A stretch of DNA of 64,000 nt from Rhodovulum adriaticum (GCF_004345735.1 NZ_SLXL01000001.1:319876-383875); one strand, 5' to 3'. Shown: positions 1 to 9,133, numbered from the stretch's first letter. A program made the numbers and translations. The notes: generated from the sequence alone by a model not told the origin.

Positions 1-2
1 GC

Positions 3-1169
3 ACCCAGTTCAACGACGCCTGCGCGATCTGGGTCAACGGCGTTCAGGCCGAACTGACGGTGGGCACCGGCGACATCACGATCAACAACGTGAATCCTGA
101 CTCGAACAGCAACCTGTACGTCGACAACCCCCAGGACACCGACCCCTACAACACGGAAATGGACGGCCTGACCATCACCCTGACGCTGAAGGCGCCGGTG
201 ACCGCGGGGCAGGAAAACACCATCAAGATCGGCATCGCCGACGCGGGCGACCGGATCTACGATTCCAACCTGCTGATCGCGGGGGACTCGGTCCAGTGCG
301 CGCTGGTCGCCCAGGACGATGAGGTCGAGACACTGATCGGCAAGGATGTCGTGCTGGACGTTCTGTCCAACGACGATTCCCAGGCCGGCGGCACGCTGAC
401 CATCACCCAGATCAACGGCCAGGACGTGGTCGCCGGCAGCGAGGTCACCCTGAGCACCGGCGAGGTGATCCTGGTCAACGCCGACGGCACGCTGACCATC
501 ACCGGCGACGACGAAGAGGGCGAGAACGTCTTTACCTACACGGTAGAGGACGACGCCGGGAACAGCGACGTGGCCTTTGTCACCGTCACCACGGTGCCCT
601 GTTTTACCCGCGGCACCCGCATCCTGACCGCCGAGGGCGAGGTGCCGGTCGAAACGTTGCAGGTCGGCGACCGCGTCATCACCCTGGATCACGGCATGCA
701 GCCGATCCGCTGGATCGGGCGGCGCCGGATTGCCGGGACGGGCGCGATGGCCCCGGTGCATATCGCGGCCAACACCTTTGGGCAACATGACGCGCTGTGC
801 GTGTCGCAACAGCACCGCGTCATGATCCGCAACCCGCGCTGGCAACTGGACCTGGACCTGAACACGCCCGAGGCGCTGGTTCGGGCCAAGCACCTGATCG
901 GCCATGACGGCGTGCACCTGGATCGCTCGGGCGCAGAGGTGGAATATTTCCACCTGCTGTTCGACCGTCACGAAATCCTGTGGTCGAATGGCCTGCCTAC
1001 CGAAAGCTATCACCCCGGCCCGCAGACCATGGCCGCGCTGGAGCAGGACATCCGCGACGAACTGCTGACCCTCTTCCCGGAAATCGACGCGGTGACGGGC
1101 GACGGTTATGGACCGCCCGCGCGCCCCGATGTCAGGGCGCACGAGGTCCGCTCGGTAATGGGGATCTGA
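3..1169 (+). CDS. Hint-domain surface/secreted protein, 5' truncated by the window edge
   Basis: The reading frame is open from base 3, so the true start lies left of the window and 388 residues are visible. Counting from base 3, residues 1-95 (AIWVNG, then LYVDNP, MDGLTITL, IKIGIADAGDRIYDS) look like the end of a choice-of-anchor beta-sandwich domain. Residues about 100-195 (VVLDVLSNDD ... FTYTVEDDAGNSD) look like a bacterial cadherin/Ig-like repeat. From Cys200 (PCFTRGTRILT) a Hint (Hedgehog/intein) module follows, with a block-B-like QQHRVM and a terminal YFHLLFDRHEIL...TESYHPG. Hint modules of this kind are common at the C-termini of secreted Rhodobacterales proteins and are thought to self-process through the first Cys. 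No classical intein His-Asn end is visible, so splicing is not expected. It converges on dapD with a 10-base gap. Substrate and anchoring are unknown. Confidence 0.8.
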   Translation, partial: TQFNDACAIWVNGVQAELTVGTGDITINNVNPDSNSNLYVDNPQDTDPYNTEMDGLTITLTLKAPVTAGQENTIKIGIADAGDRIYDSNLLIAGDSVQCALVAQDDEVETLIGKDVVLDVLSNDDSQAGGTLTITQINGQDVVAGSEVTLSTGEVILVNADGTLTITGDDEEGENVFTYTVEDDAGNSDVAFVTVTTVPCFTRGTRILTAEGEVPVETLQVGDRVITLDHGMQPIRWIGRRRIAGTGAMAPVHIAANTFGQHDALCVSQQHRVMIRNPRWQLDLDLNTPEALVRAKHLIGHDGVHLDRSGAEVEYFHLLFDRHEILWSNGLPTESYHPGPQTMAALEQDIRDELLTLFPEIDAVTGDGYGPPARPDVRAHEVRSVMGI

Positions 1170-1179
1170 GGGCCGCGCC

Positions 1180-2007
1180 TCAGTCCCGCAGCAATTCGTT
1201 GATGCCGGTTTTCGACCGGGTTTGCGCGTCCACCCGTTTGACGATCACCGCGCAATACAGGTTCACGCCGCCCTTGGACGGCATCGACCCGGACACGACG
1301 ACCGAATAGGGCGGCACCTCGCCATACATGACTTCGCCGGTTTCGCGGTCCACGATCTTGGTCGATTTGCCGATGAACACGCCCATCCCCAGGACCGAGC
1401 CTTCGCGCACGATGCAGCCCTCGACCACCTCGGACCGGGCCCCGATGAAGCAGTTATCCTCGATGATGGTGGGGCCGGCCTGCATCGGTTCCAGCACGCC
1501 GCCGATGCCGACGCCGCCCGACAGGTGCACGCCCTTGCCGATCTGCGCGCACGATCCCACCGTCGCCCAGGTGTCGACCATCGTGCCCTCATCCACATAG
1601 GCGCCCAGGTTGACGAAGGACGGCATCAGCACCACGCCCGGCGCGATATAGGCAGAGCGGCGCACCACGCAGTTGGGCACCGCGCGGAACCCGGCCTCGC
1701 GCCATTCCGCATCGCCCCAGCCCTTGAACTTGCTGTCGACCTTGTCCCACCAGTGGCCGCCCTGTGGGCCGCCGTCCTGCTGTTCCATATCCTTCAGGCG
1801 AAAGCCCAGCAAAACCGCCTTTTTCGCCCACTGGTTGACGTGCCAATCGCCGTTTTCCAGCTTTTCCGCGACCCGCAGGGTGCCGGCGTCCAGCGCGTTC
1901 AGCGTGGCCTCGATCGCCTCGCGGGTTTCGCCCCCGGTGGTCGGGGTGATCGTGTCGCGCGCCTCCCAGGCGGCTTCGATGGCGGTTTCCAGCTGGGCGT
2001 TCGACAT
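1180..2007 (-). CDS. dapD: 2,3,4,5-tetrahydropyridine-2,6-dicarboxylate N-succinyltransferase
   Basis: 275 residues, the usual DapD length. It catalyses the succinyl-CoA-dependent N-succinylation of tetrahydrodipicolinate in the succinylase branch of the diaminopimelate/lysine pathway in the cytoplasm. An N-terminal helical region of about 100 residues is followed by a left-handed beta-helix of hexapeptide repeats ([21 protein letters not shown], then [18 protein letters not shown] and [20 protein letters not shown]), ending in the conserved [12 protein letters not shown] stretch. The ATG at 2007 gives [10 protein letters not shown] and has a GGAAAC-like ribosome site before it. It is a single gene, diverging from the LOG-family gene at 2098. 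No dapE or dapC is visible nearby. I see no anomaly. Confidence 0.95.
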   Translation of the reverse strand: MSNAQLETAIEAAWEARDTITPTTGGETREAIEATLNALDAGTLRVAEKLENGDWHVNQWAKKAVLLGFRLKDMEQQDGGPQGGHWWDKVDSKFKGWGDAEWREAGFRAVPNCVVRRSAYIAPGVVLMPSFVNLGAYVDEGTMVDTWATVGSCAQIGKGVHLSGGVGIGGVLEPMQAGPTIIEDNCFIGARSEVVEGCIVREGSVLGMGVFIGKSTKIVDRETGEVMYGEVPPYSVVVSGSMPSKGGVNLYCAVIVKRVDAQTRSKTGINELLRD

Positions 2008-2097
2008 GGGGTTTCCTCCGGGGCAAGGTATCTGGTGTGCTTGGCCCGAAGGCTATAGACGCAAGAACGCACTGGCGCAATCGCGGGAGGCAGGCCC

Positions 2098-2916
2098 ATG
2101 GCGGACGACGGCAAGCGCGGGTTTCCCGACGCACGGCAGGATGTCGAGGTCGCGCGCAGCATTCCCGACACCCCGCAGACCCGCGCCCCGGCCTATCGGC
2201 TGGCCTATGCCGATCCCGATTTCCTGTGCCGGGACGAAATGCGCGGCGTGCGCCTGCAGCTGGAGCTGATGAAGCCCGACCTTGGCATGCGCGAATACGG
2301 CATCGAAAGCACGGTGGTCCTGTTCGGCGGGGCGCGCATCCCCCAGCCCAGCGAACGCCACAAGGCCAGGACCGAAACCCTGGCGGACCTGTCGCGCTAT
2401 TACGACGAGGCGCGCGAATTCGCCCGGTTGATGACGCTGAAGGGACAGCAGGGCAACGGGCTGTCCCATGTCATCGTCACCGGCGGCGGGCCGGGCGTGA
2501 TGGAGGCAGGCAATCGCGGCGCGGCAGATGCGGGCGGCGTGTCCATCGGGCTGAACATCGTGCTGCCCCATGAACAGCGGCCCAACGATTACGTCACGCC
2601 CGACCTGTGCTTCAACTTCCACTATTTCGGCATCCGCAAGATGCACTTTTTGATGCGCGCGGCGGCGATTGCGATCTTTCCCGGCGGTTTCGGCACCCTG
2701 GACGAGATGTTCGAGGCGCTGACCCTGATCCAGACCCGGCGGATGGACCCGGTTCCCTTTCTGCTGTTCGGGCGGAATTTCTGGGACCGGCTGATAAACT
2801 GGGACGCGCTGGCAGAGGCGGGCACCATATCGCGCGCGGACCTGGACCTGTTCCGCTATGTCGAAACCGCCGCCGAGGCCGTCGAGGCGATCGAGACCTG
2901 GGCGCCGCCCGGCTGA
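2098..2916 (+). CDS. LOG-family protein (Rossmann-fold phosphoribohydrolase-like, TIGR00730 type)
   Basis: 272 residues. The signature PGGFGTLDE begins at about residue 195 and is preceded by the glycine-rich VTGGGPGVMEAGNRGA. These are the hallmarks of the LOG family, first annotated as lysine decarboxylases but known in plants and several bacteria as cytokinin riboside 5'-monophosphate phosphoribohydrolases. The N-terminal 75 residues (YADPDFLCRDEMRGVRLQLELMK) make it one of the longer bacterial versions, in which the physiological nucleotide substrate is not settled. The ATG at 2098 is preceded by GGGAGGC. It is transcribed divergently from dapD and ends 4 bases before the convergent gene at 2921. 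I would not assign lysine decarboxylase activity. Confidence 0.85.
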   Translation: MADDGKRGFPDARQDVEVARSIPDTPQTRAPAYRLAYADPDFLCRDEMRGVRLQLELMKPDLGMREYGIESTVVLFGGARIPQPSERHKARTETLADLSRYYDEAREFARLMTLKGQQGNGLSHVIVTGGGPGVMEAGNRGAADAGGVSIGLNIVLPHEQRPNDYVTPDLCFNFHYFGIRKMHFLMRAAAIAIFPGGFGTLDEMFEALTLIQTRRMDPVPFLLFGRNFWDRLINWDALAEAGTISRADLDLFRYVETAAEAVEAIETWAPPG

Positions 2917-2920
2917 GCGG

Positions 2921-3862
2921 TCAGGGCGTCAGCATCCGGATCGCCGCCATCCCCGCATCCGACAGGTCCAGCAGGCGGGCAAGGTAATGCTCGCGCGCGG
3001 CGAAACTGCGCCGACCGTCGCCGGTAAAGGCATCCTCCATCGTGTCGATCAGCCGGTTCAGGCGGCGGCGGTGAATGCCCAGGGCTGTCTGCACCGGGTC
3101 GGCCACCACGCCCGCAAAGGCCGCCATCAGCGCGCCGAACGCCAACAGCCCGGCGGTCAGCGCCCCGGTCAGCCAGGGCGACACCGCCACCGGGAACATC
3201 CCGTACCAGGCGGACCCCATCAACCCGCCCAAGGGAAACGCCGCAACCGCCGCCTGATGCGCCACCACCGCCGCCAGCCCGGGGGCAAAGGACACCATTC
3301 CCGGCGTCAGCGACTGAAACGCCAGCGCACCCGCCCCGATCGTGCCCAGGGCGGTGGTCATCTCGGCCACCGCCGACCGGGTGCCGCCGTAATCGGCCAG
3401 CGCGCGAGCACTGGCCGCCCCGGCCCCGGCCCGATCCGCCACCAGCACGGCCAGCCGGGGCTGGGCCAGCATCGCACGGGCCAGCGCATCGCCGGTGCCC
3501 GGCGCGCCGGGTCCGTCCCAGGGCAGCTCCAGCAGATCCACCATTATGGCCCGTTCGGTCGCCTTGGCCACCGCTGTCGGCAGCAGCACCCGCCGCGACA
3601 GCAACCAGCCCGCCACCCGCCGGGCGCCCAGCTGGCCCGCGGCCCACCCCGACAGCCGGGCCAGGATCAGCACCGGCGACAGCATCACGTTCACCGGCGC
3701 GCGCAGGATGTCCCAGCCCAGGGCGTGACGATGCAGGCGCAACGTGCCGCGCAGCCCGAATTGCGCCCGCACGAAACCGGGCACCCGCGCCCGGCGTTCG
3801 GCGAAATAGGCGCGGGCGGCGGCGATCAGCGCGGCATCGGTTTCTGGGGCGATGGGGGCCAT
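2921..3862 (-). CDS. conserved hydrophobic protein of unknown function (possibly DUF6635)
   Basis: 313 residues, alanine- and arginine-rich. The N-terminal third carries a conserved-looking stretch (RVPGFVRAQFGLRG, then LRLHRHALGWDILRAPVNVM). Residues about 170-250 contain two or three hydrophobic helices (GTIGAGALAFQSLTPGMVSF; LTAGLLAFGALMAAFAGVVA), suggesting membrane association. From memory it resembles a Rhodobacteraceae-restricted family labelled DUF6635, and more loosely EcsC-like proteins, but I cannot confirm this. It is the last gene of a leftward trio (flavoprotein, rsmD, this), starting 21 bases after the rsmD stop. No catalytic motif is visible. Confidence 0.7.
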   Translation of the reverse strand: MAPIAPETDAALIAAARAYFAERRARVPGFVRAQFGLRGTLRLHRHALGWDILRAPVNVMLSPVLILARLSGWAAGQLGARRVAGWLLSRRVLLPTAVAKATERAIMVDLLELPWDGPGAPGTGDALARAMLAQPRLAVLVADRAGAGAASARALADYGGTRSAVAEMTTALGTIGAGALAFQSLTPGMVSFAPGLAAVVAHQAAVAAFPLGGLMGSAWYGMFPVAVSPWLTGALTAGLLAFGALMAAFAGVVADPVQTALGIHRRRLNRLIDTMEDAFTGDGRRSFAAREHYLARLLDLSDAGMAAIRMLTP

Positions 3863-3883
3863 GGCGATCAGATGGGGCGCAGG

Positions 3884-4444
3884 CTAGTCACGCGCAAGGA
3901 TCGCGACATGGGTGTCGCCATAGCGGCGGGCATCCAACGGGCGCAGCCCCTCGGGCGGGGTGACGGGGCTGCCCTCCTCCCATACGATCAGGGCGTCGGG
4001 CGCGATCCAGCCCCCTGCCAGCGCGGCGGCCAGCGCACGTTCGCCCAGCCCCTTGCCATAGGGCGGGTCCAGAAACACCAGATCAAAGGGCGCGTCCGGG
4101 TTCGGCCCCAGCTTCGTCGCGTCGCGGCGGATCAGGCGGGTCGTATCCTCGGCCCGGCATTTCGCGACATTCTCGCGGATCAGCGCCGCGCCCTTGCCGC
4201 CGCTTTCGGCAAAGGTCACATGCGCCGCGCCGCGCGACAGCGCCTCCAGCCCCAGCGCGCCAGTGCCCGCGAACAGGTCCAGCACCCGCGCGCCGGTCAC
4301 CGGGTCGCCATAGCCGCCGTTCAGGATCAGGTTGAACAGGCTTTCGCGCACCCGGTCGGTGGTGGGGCGCAGATGCGCGCCCTTGTCCCCCTTGCCGACG
4401 GCGGCCAGGGTCAGCCCCCGGTGTTTGCCCGCGATGATCCTCAC
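3884..4444 (-). CDS. rsmD: 16S rRNA (guanine(966)-N(2))-methyltransferase
   Basis: 186 residues. It methylates G966 of 16S rRNA in the small subunit using SAM. The N-terminus MRIIAGKHRG is the typical RsmD start, followed by LRPTTDRVRESLFNL. The SAM-binding motif I VLDLFAGTGALGLEALSRGA and the catalytic LVFLDPPYGKG (DPPY motif of N2/N6 amino methyltransferases) are intact. The start is GTG at 4444, and the stop of the upstream flavoprotein gene overlaps it as GTGA, so the two are probably translationally coupled. Length and motifs are normal. Confidence 0.95.
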   Translation of the reverse strand: MRIIAGKHRGLTLAAVGKGDKGAHLRPTTDRVRESLFNLILNGGYGDPVTGARVLDLFAGTGALGLEALSRGAAHVTFAESGGKGAALIRENVAKCRAEDTTRLIRRDATKLGPNPDAPFDLVFLDPPYGKGLGERALAAALAGGWIAPDALIVWEEGSPVTPPEGLRPLDARRYGDTHVAILARD

Positions 4445-5652
4445 GCGCTCATCAATGCCTTGAGGTCCGTGGCCGGGTCGGCCACCCGCGCAGGATCGGG
4501 CGAGCGTCCGGCCTCGATCATCCGCTTGGCGACCATATAGGCGCGCGGGTCGTTCATCGCGTCCACGGCCAGCAGCATATCGCCCGCGTAATACCAGTGG
4601 CTGAGGCTGCCCGCGCGTTCGCCCGGGCGGACCACGACGCGGTCATAGCCGGTGTTCAGCCCCGCGATTTGCAGTTTCACGTCATACTGATCCGACCAGA
4701 ACCACGGGGTGGGATCATAGGGGGTGTCGGCACCCAGCATGTTCGCGGCAACCGCCTCGGCCTGGTCGATGGCATTCTGCACGCTTTCCAGCCGGACGCG
4801 CGCACCCCGGAACGGGAAACTGGTGCAATCGCCCGCCGCCCAGATCACCGGGTCCGAGGTACGGCCCATCGCGTCCACGGCAATGCCATCGTCAACAGTC
4901 AGACCCGCGGCCTGGGCCAGGGCCGTGGCGGGCGTTACGCCGATGCCCACGATCACCATGTCCACCGGCATCGTGGTGCCGTCGGTCAGCTCTGCCTGTT
5001 CCACCCGGTCCGCGCCGCGCAGCGCGGCGATCTGGGTGTTTTCGCGCAGGTCCACCCCGTGGGCGCGGTGCAGGTCGGCGAAATAGGCCGAGGTCTCGGG
5101 ACAGGCGATCCGGCGCAGCACCCGTTCGGAATGCTGCAACAGCGTGACCTGCATCCCCCGCTGCGCGGCAACCGCCGCGGCCTCCAGCCCGACATAGCCG
5201 CCGCCCAGCACCAGTACCCGGCGGCCCGGTGCGAATTCCGGGGCCATGCCATCCACATCGGCCAGCGTGCGCACGACGTGCACGCCCGCCAGTTCCCCGC
5301 CGATGGCGCCGGGCAGGCGGCGCGGCACCGCGCCGGTGGTCAGGGCCAGTTGGTCATAGGCAATCGCCTGCCCGCCCGCGATCACCTGGCGATCGGCCCG
5401 GTCGATGGACACCGCCGTTTCCGACAGGCGCAGGTCGATCCCGTTTTCGGCGTAGAATTCCGGGGGGCGCAGATACAGCCGGTCCAGCGGCATCTCGCCC
5501 AGCAGGTATTTCTTGGACAGGGGCGGGCGCTGATAGGGGGCAACGGGTTCCTCGCCGATCATGGTGATGGCCCCGGTGAATTCCAGGGCGCGCAATTTCG
5601 CGGCCAGCGCCGCCCCGGCCTGCCCGGCCCCGATGATGACGATATGGGACAT
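4441..5652 (-). CDS. FAD-dependent NAD(P)H:ferredoxin reductase-like oxidoreductase
   Basis: 403 residues from the ATG at 5652 (MSHIVIIGAG). An in-frame ATG 15 bases upstream would add MGKRQ ahead of the FAD fold and is less likely. The FAD-binding motif is at the N-terminus (VIIGAGQAGAALAAKLR), a second dinucleotide motif for NAD(P)H lies near residue 150 (VLVLGGGYVGLEAAA), and the late FAD motif is VIWAAGDCTSFP. The overall plan matches the putidaredoxin/rhodocoxin reductase family, which passes electrons from NAD(P)H to a [2Fe-2S] ferredoxin serving a P450 or dioxygenase. No ferredoxin or oxygenase gene is adjacent, so the partner is unknown. It is first of three leftward genes and overlaps rsmD by four bases. 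Confidence 0.85.
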   Translation of the reverse strand: MSHIVIIGAGQAGAALAAKLRALEFTGAITMIGEEPVAPYQRPPLSKKYLLGEMPLDRLYLRPPEFYAENGIDLRLSETAVSIDRADRQVIAGGQAIAYDQLALTTGAVPRRLPGAIGGELAGVHVVRTLADVDGMAPEFAPGRRVLVLGGGYVGLEAAAVAAQRGMQVTLLQHSERVLRRIACPETSAYFADLHRAHGVDLRENTQIAALRGADRVEQAELTDGTTMPVDMVIVGIGVTPATALAQAAGLTVDDGIAVDAMGRTSDPVIWAAGDCTSFPFRGARVRLESVQNAIDQAEAVAANMLGADTPYDPTPWFWSDQYDVKLQIAGLNTGYDRVVVRPGERAGSLSHWYYAGDMLLAVDAMNDPRAYMVAKRMIEAGRSPDPARVADPATDLKALMSA

Positions 5653-5734
5653 CTGCCGCTTCCCCATTGGTTCGAAGTTGCGCGCACCCTATCTGAGGCG
5701 GGGAAAGAATGGCAATCAACAGGGAGAGAAGACC

Positions 5735-6223
5735 ATGACCATTTCGACCGGCGACACGCTGCCCGACGCAACGCTTGTTCACATGGGGGCCGAGGGACCG
5801 GAACAGGTGAACCTTTGCGAACGGATCAAGGGCCGCAAGGTGGTGATCTTTGCCGTGCCCGGCGCCTATACGCCCACCTGCCATTCGGCGCATGTGCCCA
5901 GTTTCATCCGCGCGCATGACGACCTGCGCGCCAAGGGTGTGGACGAGGTGATCTGCGTCTCCGTCAACGACCCCTTCGTGATGGGCGCCTGGGGCGAGGC
6001 GACCGGCGCCACCACCGCGGGCATCACCATGCTGGCCGATCCCGAAAGCACCTTTACCAAGGCGTTGGGGTTGGATTTCACCGCGCCGCCGGTGGGCCTG
6101 ATCGACCGTTCGCAGCGCTACGCGATGCTGGTGGACGACGGCACGGTCAAGGTGCTGAACGTCGAGGGCAGCCCCGGCGAATGCACCATCTCGGCCGGTG
6201 AGGCGCTGCTGGACGCGCTGTAA
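5735..6223 (+). CDS. peroxiredoxin, Prx5/redoxin type
   Basis: 162 residues from the ATG at 5735, which follows a clear AGGGAGAG ribosome site. The frame stays open upstream, but the protein family begins at MTISTGDTLPDATL. The peroxidatic cysteine is Cys49 in PGAYTPTCHSAHVPSF, with the Thr two to three residues before it that this family uses. The rest matches the Prx5 (type II) fold: DEVICVSVNDPFVMGAWGEA, then LADPESTFTKALGLDF and a C-terminal GECTISAGEALL. It reduces H2O2 and alkyl hydroperoxides, with glutathione/glutaredoxin or thioredoxin as likely reductant. A second Cys (GECTIS) could be resolving, though most of the class are 1-Cys. It diverges from the flavoprotein operon. No OxyR site is evident in the 80-base gap. 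Confidence 0.93.
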   Translation: MTISTGDTLPDATLVHMGAEGPEQVNLCERIKGRKVVIFAVPGAYTPTCHSAHVPSFIRAHDDLRAKGVDEVICVSVNDPFVMGAWGEATGATTAGITMLADPESTFTKALGLDFTAPPVGLIDRSQRYAMLVDDGTVKVLNVEGSPGECTISAGEALLDAL

Positions 6224-6226
6224 GGT

Positions 6227-6520
6227 TCAGACCAGGGCCTCCATCCGGCGGGCAAGGGCGATGTCCTTCATCGTCAGCCCGCCGGCATCATGGGTGGTCA
6301 GCGTCACCTCTACGGTGGCGTAGACGTTTCGCCATTCGGGGTGGTGGTCCATCTTCTCGGCCTCCAGCGCGACACGGGTCATAAAGCCGAAGGCGTGCAC
6401 GAAATCGTCGAACACATACGTTCGCGCGATGGCATCCGCGCGCTCTACCGGCGCCCAGCCCTTGTCCAGCAGGGGAGTCAGATGGGTTGCGCGTTCGGCC
6501 GCGGTCAGCTTGTCGGTCAT
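6227..6520 (-). CDS. 4a-hydroxytetrahydrobiopterin dehydratase (pterin-4a-carbinolamine dehydratase)
   Basis: 97 residues from ATG at 6520. The PCD active-site pattern is present: [13 protein letters not shown], with His59-His60-Pro61, and the later His in LTTHDAGG. Family members dehydrate 4a-hydroxy-tetrahydropterins formed by aromatic amino acid hydroxylases. No phenylalanine hydroxylase is in the window, so a role as a general pterin recycling or moonlighting protein is equally possible. Its ATG overlaps the TGA of the upstream GNAT-like gene (ATGA at 6517-6520), so it is the last gene of a coupled leftward set. A longer upstream frame exists but is only the shadow of the neighbour. Confidence 0.92.
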   Translation of the reverse strand: MTDKLTAAERATHLTPLLDKGWAPVERADAIARTYVFDDFVHAFGFMTRVALEAEKMDHHPEWRNVYATVEVTLTTHDAGGLTMKDIALARRMEALV

Positions 6521-7719
6521 TCGTAGTCCTCCACCTGGGTTTTGCGAAACGGGCCGTAATCGGTCAGCACTTCTATTTCCTGGTCCACCGCATCGCGTTC
6601 GGCGTGCAGGAAACGGTCCACCGCCGCACGCAGGCCGGGATCGGCCAGCCAGTGCAGCGAATAGGTCTGCACCGGCAGATAACCGCGCGCCAGCTTGTGC
6701 GTGCCTTGGGCGCCGGCCTCTACTGTCTCCAATCCATGTTCGATGGCGTAGTCGATGGCCTGATAATAGCAGCATTCAAAATGCAGGCAGGGGTGATCCT
6801 CAAGGCAGCCCCAGTAGCGGCCATACAGCCTGCGCCGCCCGATCACGTTCAGCGCGCCTGCCACCGGCACACCGTCGCGTTCGGCCATCACCATCAGGAT
6901 GTCATCGGCCAGCACCTCGGCCGCGATGTCGAAAAACGCCCGCGTCAGGTAGGACACGCCCCATTTGCGCCGCCCGGTATCCTGATAAAACTGCCACATC
7001 GCGTCCCAATGGGCGGGCGTGATCGCGGCGCCCGTTACTTGCCGGATCGTGCCGCCAAAGGCCTGGGCGGTCGTGCTTTCCTTGCGGATGTTCTTGCGCT
7101 TGCGCGAGGACAGATCGGCCAGAAAGCCGTCGAAATCCGCGTAGCCGCGGTTTTCCCAGTGAAATTGCTGGCTGGCGCGGGGCAGCAGACCCATCCGCGC
7201 GCCTGCGCGGGCCTCTTCCCCGGTGCAGAACGTAACATGCAGCGAGGACAGGCCGTTTTCGGCGGCCAGTTGCACCGCCCCCTGCACCAGTGCGGCCTGC
7301 CCGGCGGTTTCATGGCCCGGACGGACCAGCAGACGCCGCCCAGTGACGGGGGTAAAGGGCACAGCGATCTGTAGCTTGGGGTAATACCGCCCGCCTGCGC
7401 GTTCATAGGCATCCGCCCAGCCGTGATCGAAGATGTATTCGCCCTGGCTGTGGGATTTGGCGTAAAGCGGCGCAACGCCGATCAGAACACCCCCCTGCCG
7501 GGCGGTCAGGTAATGGGGTTCCCATCCCGTGCCGACCCCGACAGAGCCGCTATCCTCCAGCGCCTTCAGGAAACGGTGGGTGGTAAAAGGATCGTCGGGC
7601 GGCCCACCCTGGGCGACCTCGGGGCAGGCGCAGGCATCCCAATCCGCCGCCGCGATCTGCGACAGCGACGACAGCACCTCGATCTCGACCGGGTCGGCGA
7701 TCTTGCCCGCATCCTGCAT
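6517..7719 (-). CDS. GNAT-superfamily / peptidogalycan-type acyltransferase (DUF482-like)
   Basis: 400 residues. The protein reads as a large two-lobed acyltransferase of the DUF482/'peptidogalycan biosynthesis' kind, related to FemAB-type enzymes: [31 protein letters not shown], then [24 protein letters not shown], and the ending [28 protein letters not shown]...[12 protein letters not shown]. Several marks of this family are visible ([25 protein letters not shown]). The acceptor is unknown; candidates are an aminoacyl or acyl transfer in the cytoplasm. It sits 31 bases after the glycerophosphodiesterase gene and overlaps the pterin dehydratase by 4 bases. Confidence 0.85.
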   Translation of the reverse strand: MQDAGKIADPVEIEVLSSLSQIAAADWDACACPEVAQGGPPDDPFTTHRFLKALEDSGSVGVGTGWEPHYLTARQGGVLIGVAPLYAKSHSQGEYIFDHGWADAYERAGGRYYPKLQIAVPFTPVTGRRLLVRPGHETAGQAALVQGAVQLAAENGLSSLHVTFCTGEEARAGARMGLLPRASQQFHWENRGYADFDGFLADLSSRKRKNIRKESTTAQAFGGTIRQVTGAAITPAHWDAMWQFYQDTGRRKWGVSYLTRAFFDIAAEVLADDILMVMAERDGVPVAGALNVIGRRRLYGRYWGCLEDHPCLHFECCYYQAIDYAIEHGLETVEAGAQGTHKLARGYLPVQTYSLHWLADPGLRAAVDRFLHAERDAVDQEIEVLTDYGPFRKTQVEDYE

Positions 7720-7750
7720 GTTTCACGACTTGGGCCGCGCGGGGCGCGGG

Positions 7751-8518
7751 TCAAGCGGGATGGGCGGCGGCATACCCCTCGAACGTGATGTTATGGGCCA
7801 CGGCGCGGGCGATGCGTTCGTCGCCGGCATTTTTGACCGTCCAGCATAGGATCGCGGCGCCCGCATCGCGCAGGTCGCGCACGCGGGGCCGGGCCAAGTC
7901 CGACCAGCGATGCGAAACGAAACACGCCCCCACCCGGTCGTAATCGGGAATACTCCGCAGCACGTCGCGCACCGGACCGTGCAGGCCGGGCCAGCGGAAC
8001 GCCTCATAAGCGCAGGTGGTCAAGCCGCGCGGAATGTCCGGCGCGGCCTCTGCCAGTTCGGCGATGGCGTGCGGGTTGAACGACATGACCGCCACATCGC
8101 CGTCATAGCCCGCCAGCACCCGCGCCACCGCGCGTTCCAGCGGCCCCACGTCACGGCCCATCGCGCCGTCCTGGTCCTTGATCTCCACCAGCAGGGGGAC
8201 GCGGCCCGCGACATCGGCCAGCACATCGGCCAGCGTGGGGATGCCGGTTTCGCCCCCCAGCAGCCGCAACCCCTGCAATTCGCGCGCCGAACGCCCCCGC
8301 ACCGGGCCGGTTTCGCCGGTCAGCCGCTTCAGGTCGTAGTCATGCACGACCATCGGCACGCCATCGGCAGAGGGCTGGATATCCAGTTCGATCCCATAGC
8401 CCGCCGCCACCGCAGCGCGAATCGCCTCTAGCGAGTTTTCGGGCCGACCCGCCGCGCGGTCATGCAGCGCCCGGTGCGCGATGGGCGCGCGCAGAAAGGA
8501 CGGGGGCAGACCGCTCAT
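7751..8518 (-). CDS. glycerophosphodiester phosphodiesterase
   Basis: 255 residues, no signal peptide, so probably a cytoplasmic UgpQ-type enzyme. The GDPD TIM-barrel motifs are intact: the catalytic HR in IAHRALHD, the acidic pair in GIELDIQPSADGVPMVVHD, the VEIKDQDG strand and VMSFNPHAI. It hydrolyses glycerophosphodiesters to sn-glycerol 3-phosphate and an alcohol. The start ATG at 8518 overlaps the stop of the RidA-like gene by four bases, indicating translational coupling. No ugp ABC transporter is visible here. Confidence 0.92.
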   Translation of the reverse strand: MSGLPPSFLRAPIAHRALHDRAAGRPENSLEAIRAAVAAGYGIELDIQPSADGVPMVVHDYDLKRLTGETGPVRGRSARELQGLRLLGGETGIPTLADVLADVAGRVPLLVEIKDQDGAMGRDVGPLERAVARVLAGYDGDVAVMSFNPHAIAELAEAAPDIPRGLTTCAYEAFRWPGLHGPVRDVLRSIPDYDRVGACFVSHRWSDLARPRVRDLRDAGAAILCWTVKNAGDERIARAVAHNITFEGYAAAHPA

Positions 8519-8979
8519 CGGATTTCGAAGATCCCCTCGATCTCTACCGCGACGCCGAAGGGCAGCGATGCCGCACTAACGGCAGAGCGCGAATGCCGAC
8601 CGGCCTCGCCCAAGGCCTCAACCAGGAAGTCGGAACAGCCGTTGACCACCTTGGGCTGATCGCCGAAATCGGCGGTCGAGTTGACGAAGCCGGTCAGTTT
8701 CACCACCCGCACCAGCCGGTCCAGATCGCCGCCGCAGGCCGCCTTGACCTGGGCCAGCAGGCCGATGGCGCAGGTCCGCGCGGCGGCGGCACCCGCCGCG
8801 ACATCCATGTCCGCGCCCAGCTTGCCGGTGATGAAGGCGCCGTCGGCCATCGAAATCTGGCCCGACACAAAGACCAGGTCGCCCGAAACCACATAGGGCA
8901 CATAGTTCGCCGCGGGCGCCGGGGCATCGGGCAGGGTCACGCCCAGTTCGGCCAGGCGGGCCTCATAAGTTCCTTGCAT
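8515..8979 (-). CDS. RidA-family (YjgF/YER057c/UK114) protein
   Basis: 154 residues from ATG at 8979 (MQGTYEARLAELGV); an ATG 12 bases upstream is also in frame. The domain fits the longer RidA-like subgroup: YVPYVVSGDLVFVSGQISMADG, then LAQVKAACGGDLDRLVRVVKLTGFVNS and the ending SAVSAASLPFGVAVEIEGIFEI. RidA proteins hydrolyse reactive enamine/imine intermediates, but the catalytic Arg of true RidA (in a C-(I/V)RA-type motif) is not obviously conserved. Here the equivalent stretch is SAVSAASLP, so deaminase activity is uncertain. It is the first gene of the leftward set ridA-like / GDPD / GNAT-like / PCD. Confidence 0.88.
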   Translation of the reverse strand: MQGTYEARLAELGVTLPDAPAPAANYVPYVVSGDLVFVSGQISMADGAFITGKLGADMDVAAGAAAARTCAIGLLAQVKAACGGDLDRLVRVVKLTGFVNSTADFGDQPKVVNGCSDFLVEALGEAGRHSRSAVSAASLPFGVAVEIEGIFEIR

Positions 8980-9133
8980 GTCGCACTCCATCCGTTTCGG
9001 GTCAGCGCGAGGCTACCCCCGCCGCGACGCGCGCGAAACCGCAAAATGCCCCGCCGCCGCAACCAGGTCAGGGGGCCGGCCCTTGTGATCGCGGGCATGG
9101 CGTGCTTCCCTTGGCCAAGCGTTTCTGAAGAGC

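Noticed and set aside
2098-2916. Lysine decarboxylase function for the LOG-family gene
   Set aside because: The PGGxGT family was mis-named so; there is no PLP site and LOG proteins are nucleotide phosphoribohydrolases.
2858-4540. Very long open frames opposite real genes (for example 560 codons at 2858-4540 plus, 1531 codons at 20883-25478 plus)
   Set aside because: They lie antisense to the conserved genes, are rich in Arg, Gly, His, Gln and Pro as expected from GC-rich shadows, and show no recognisable domain.
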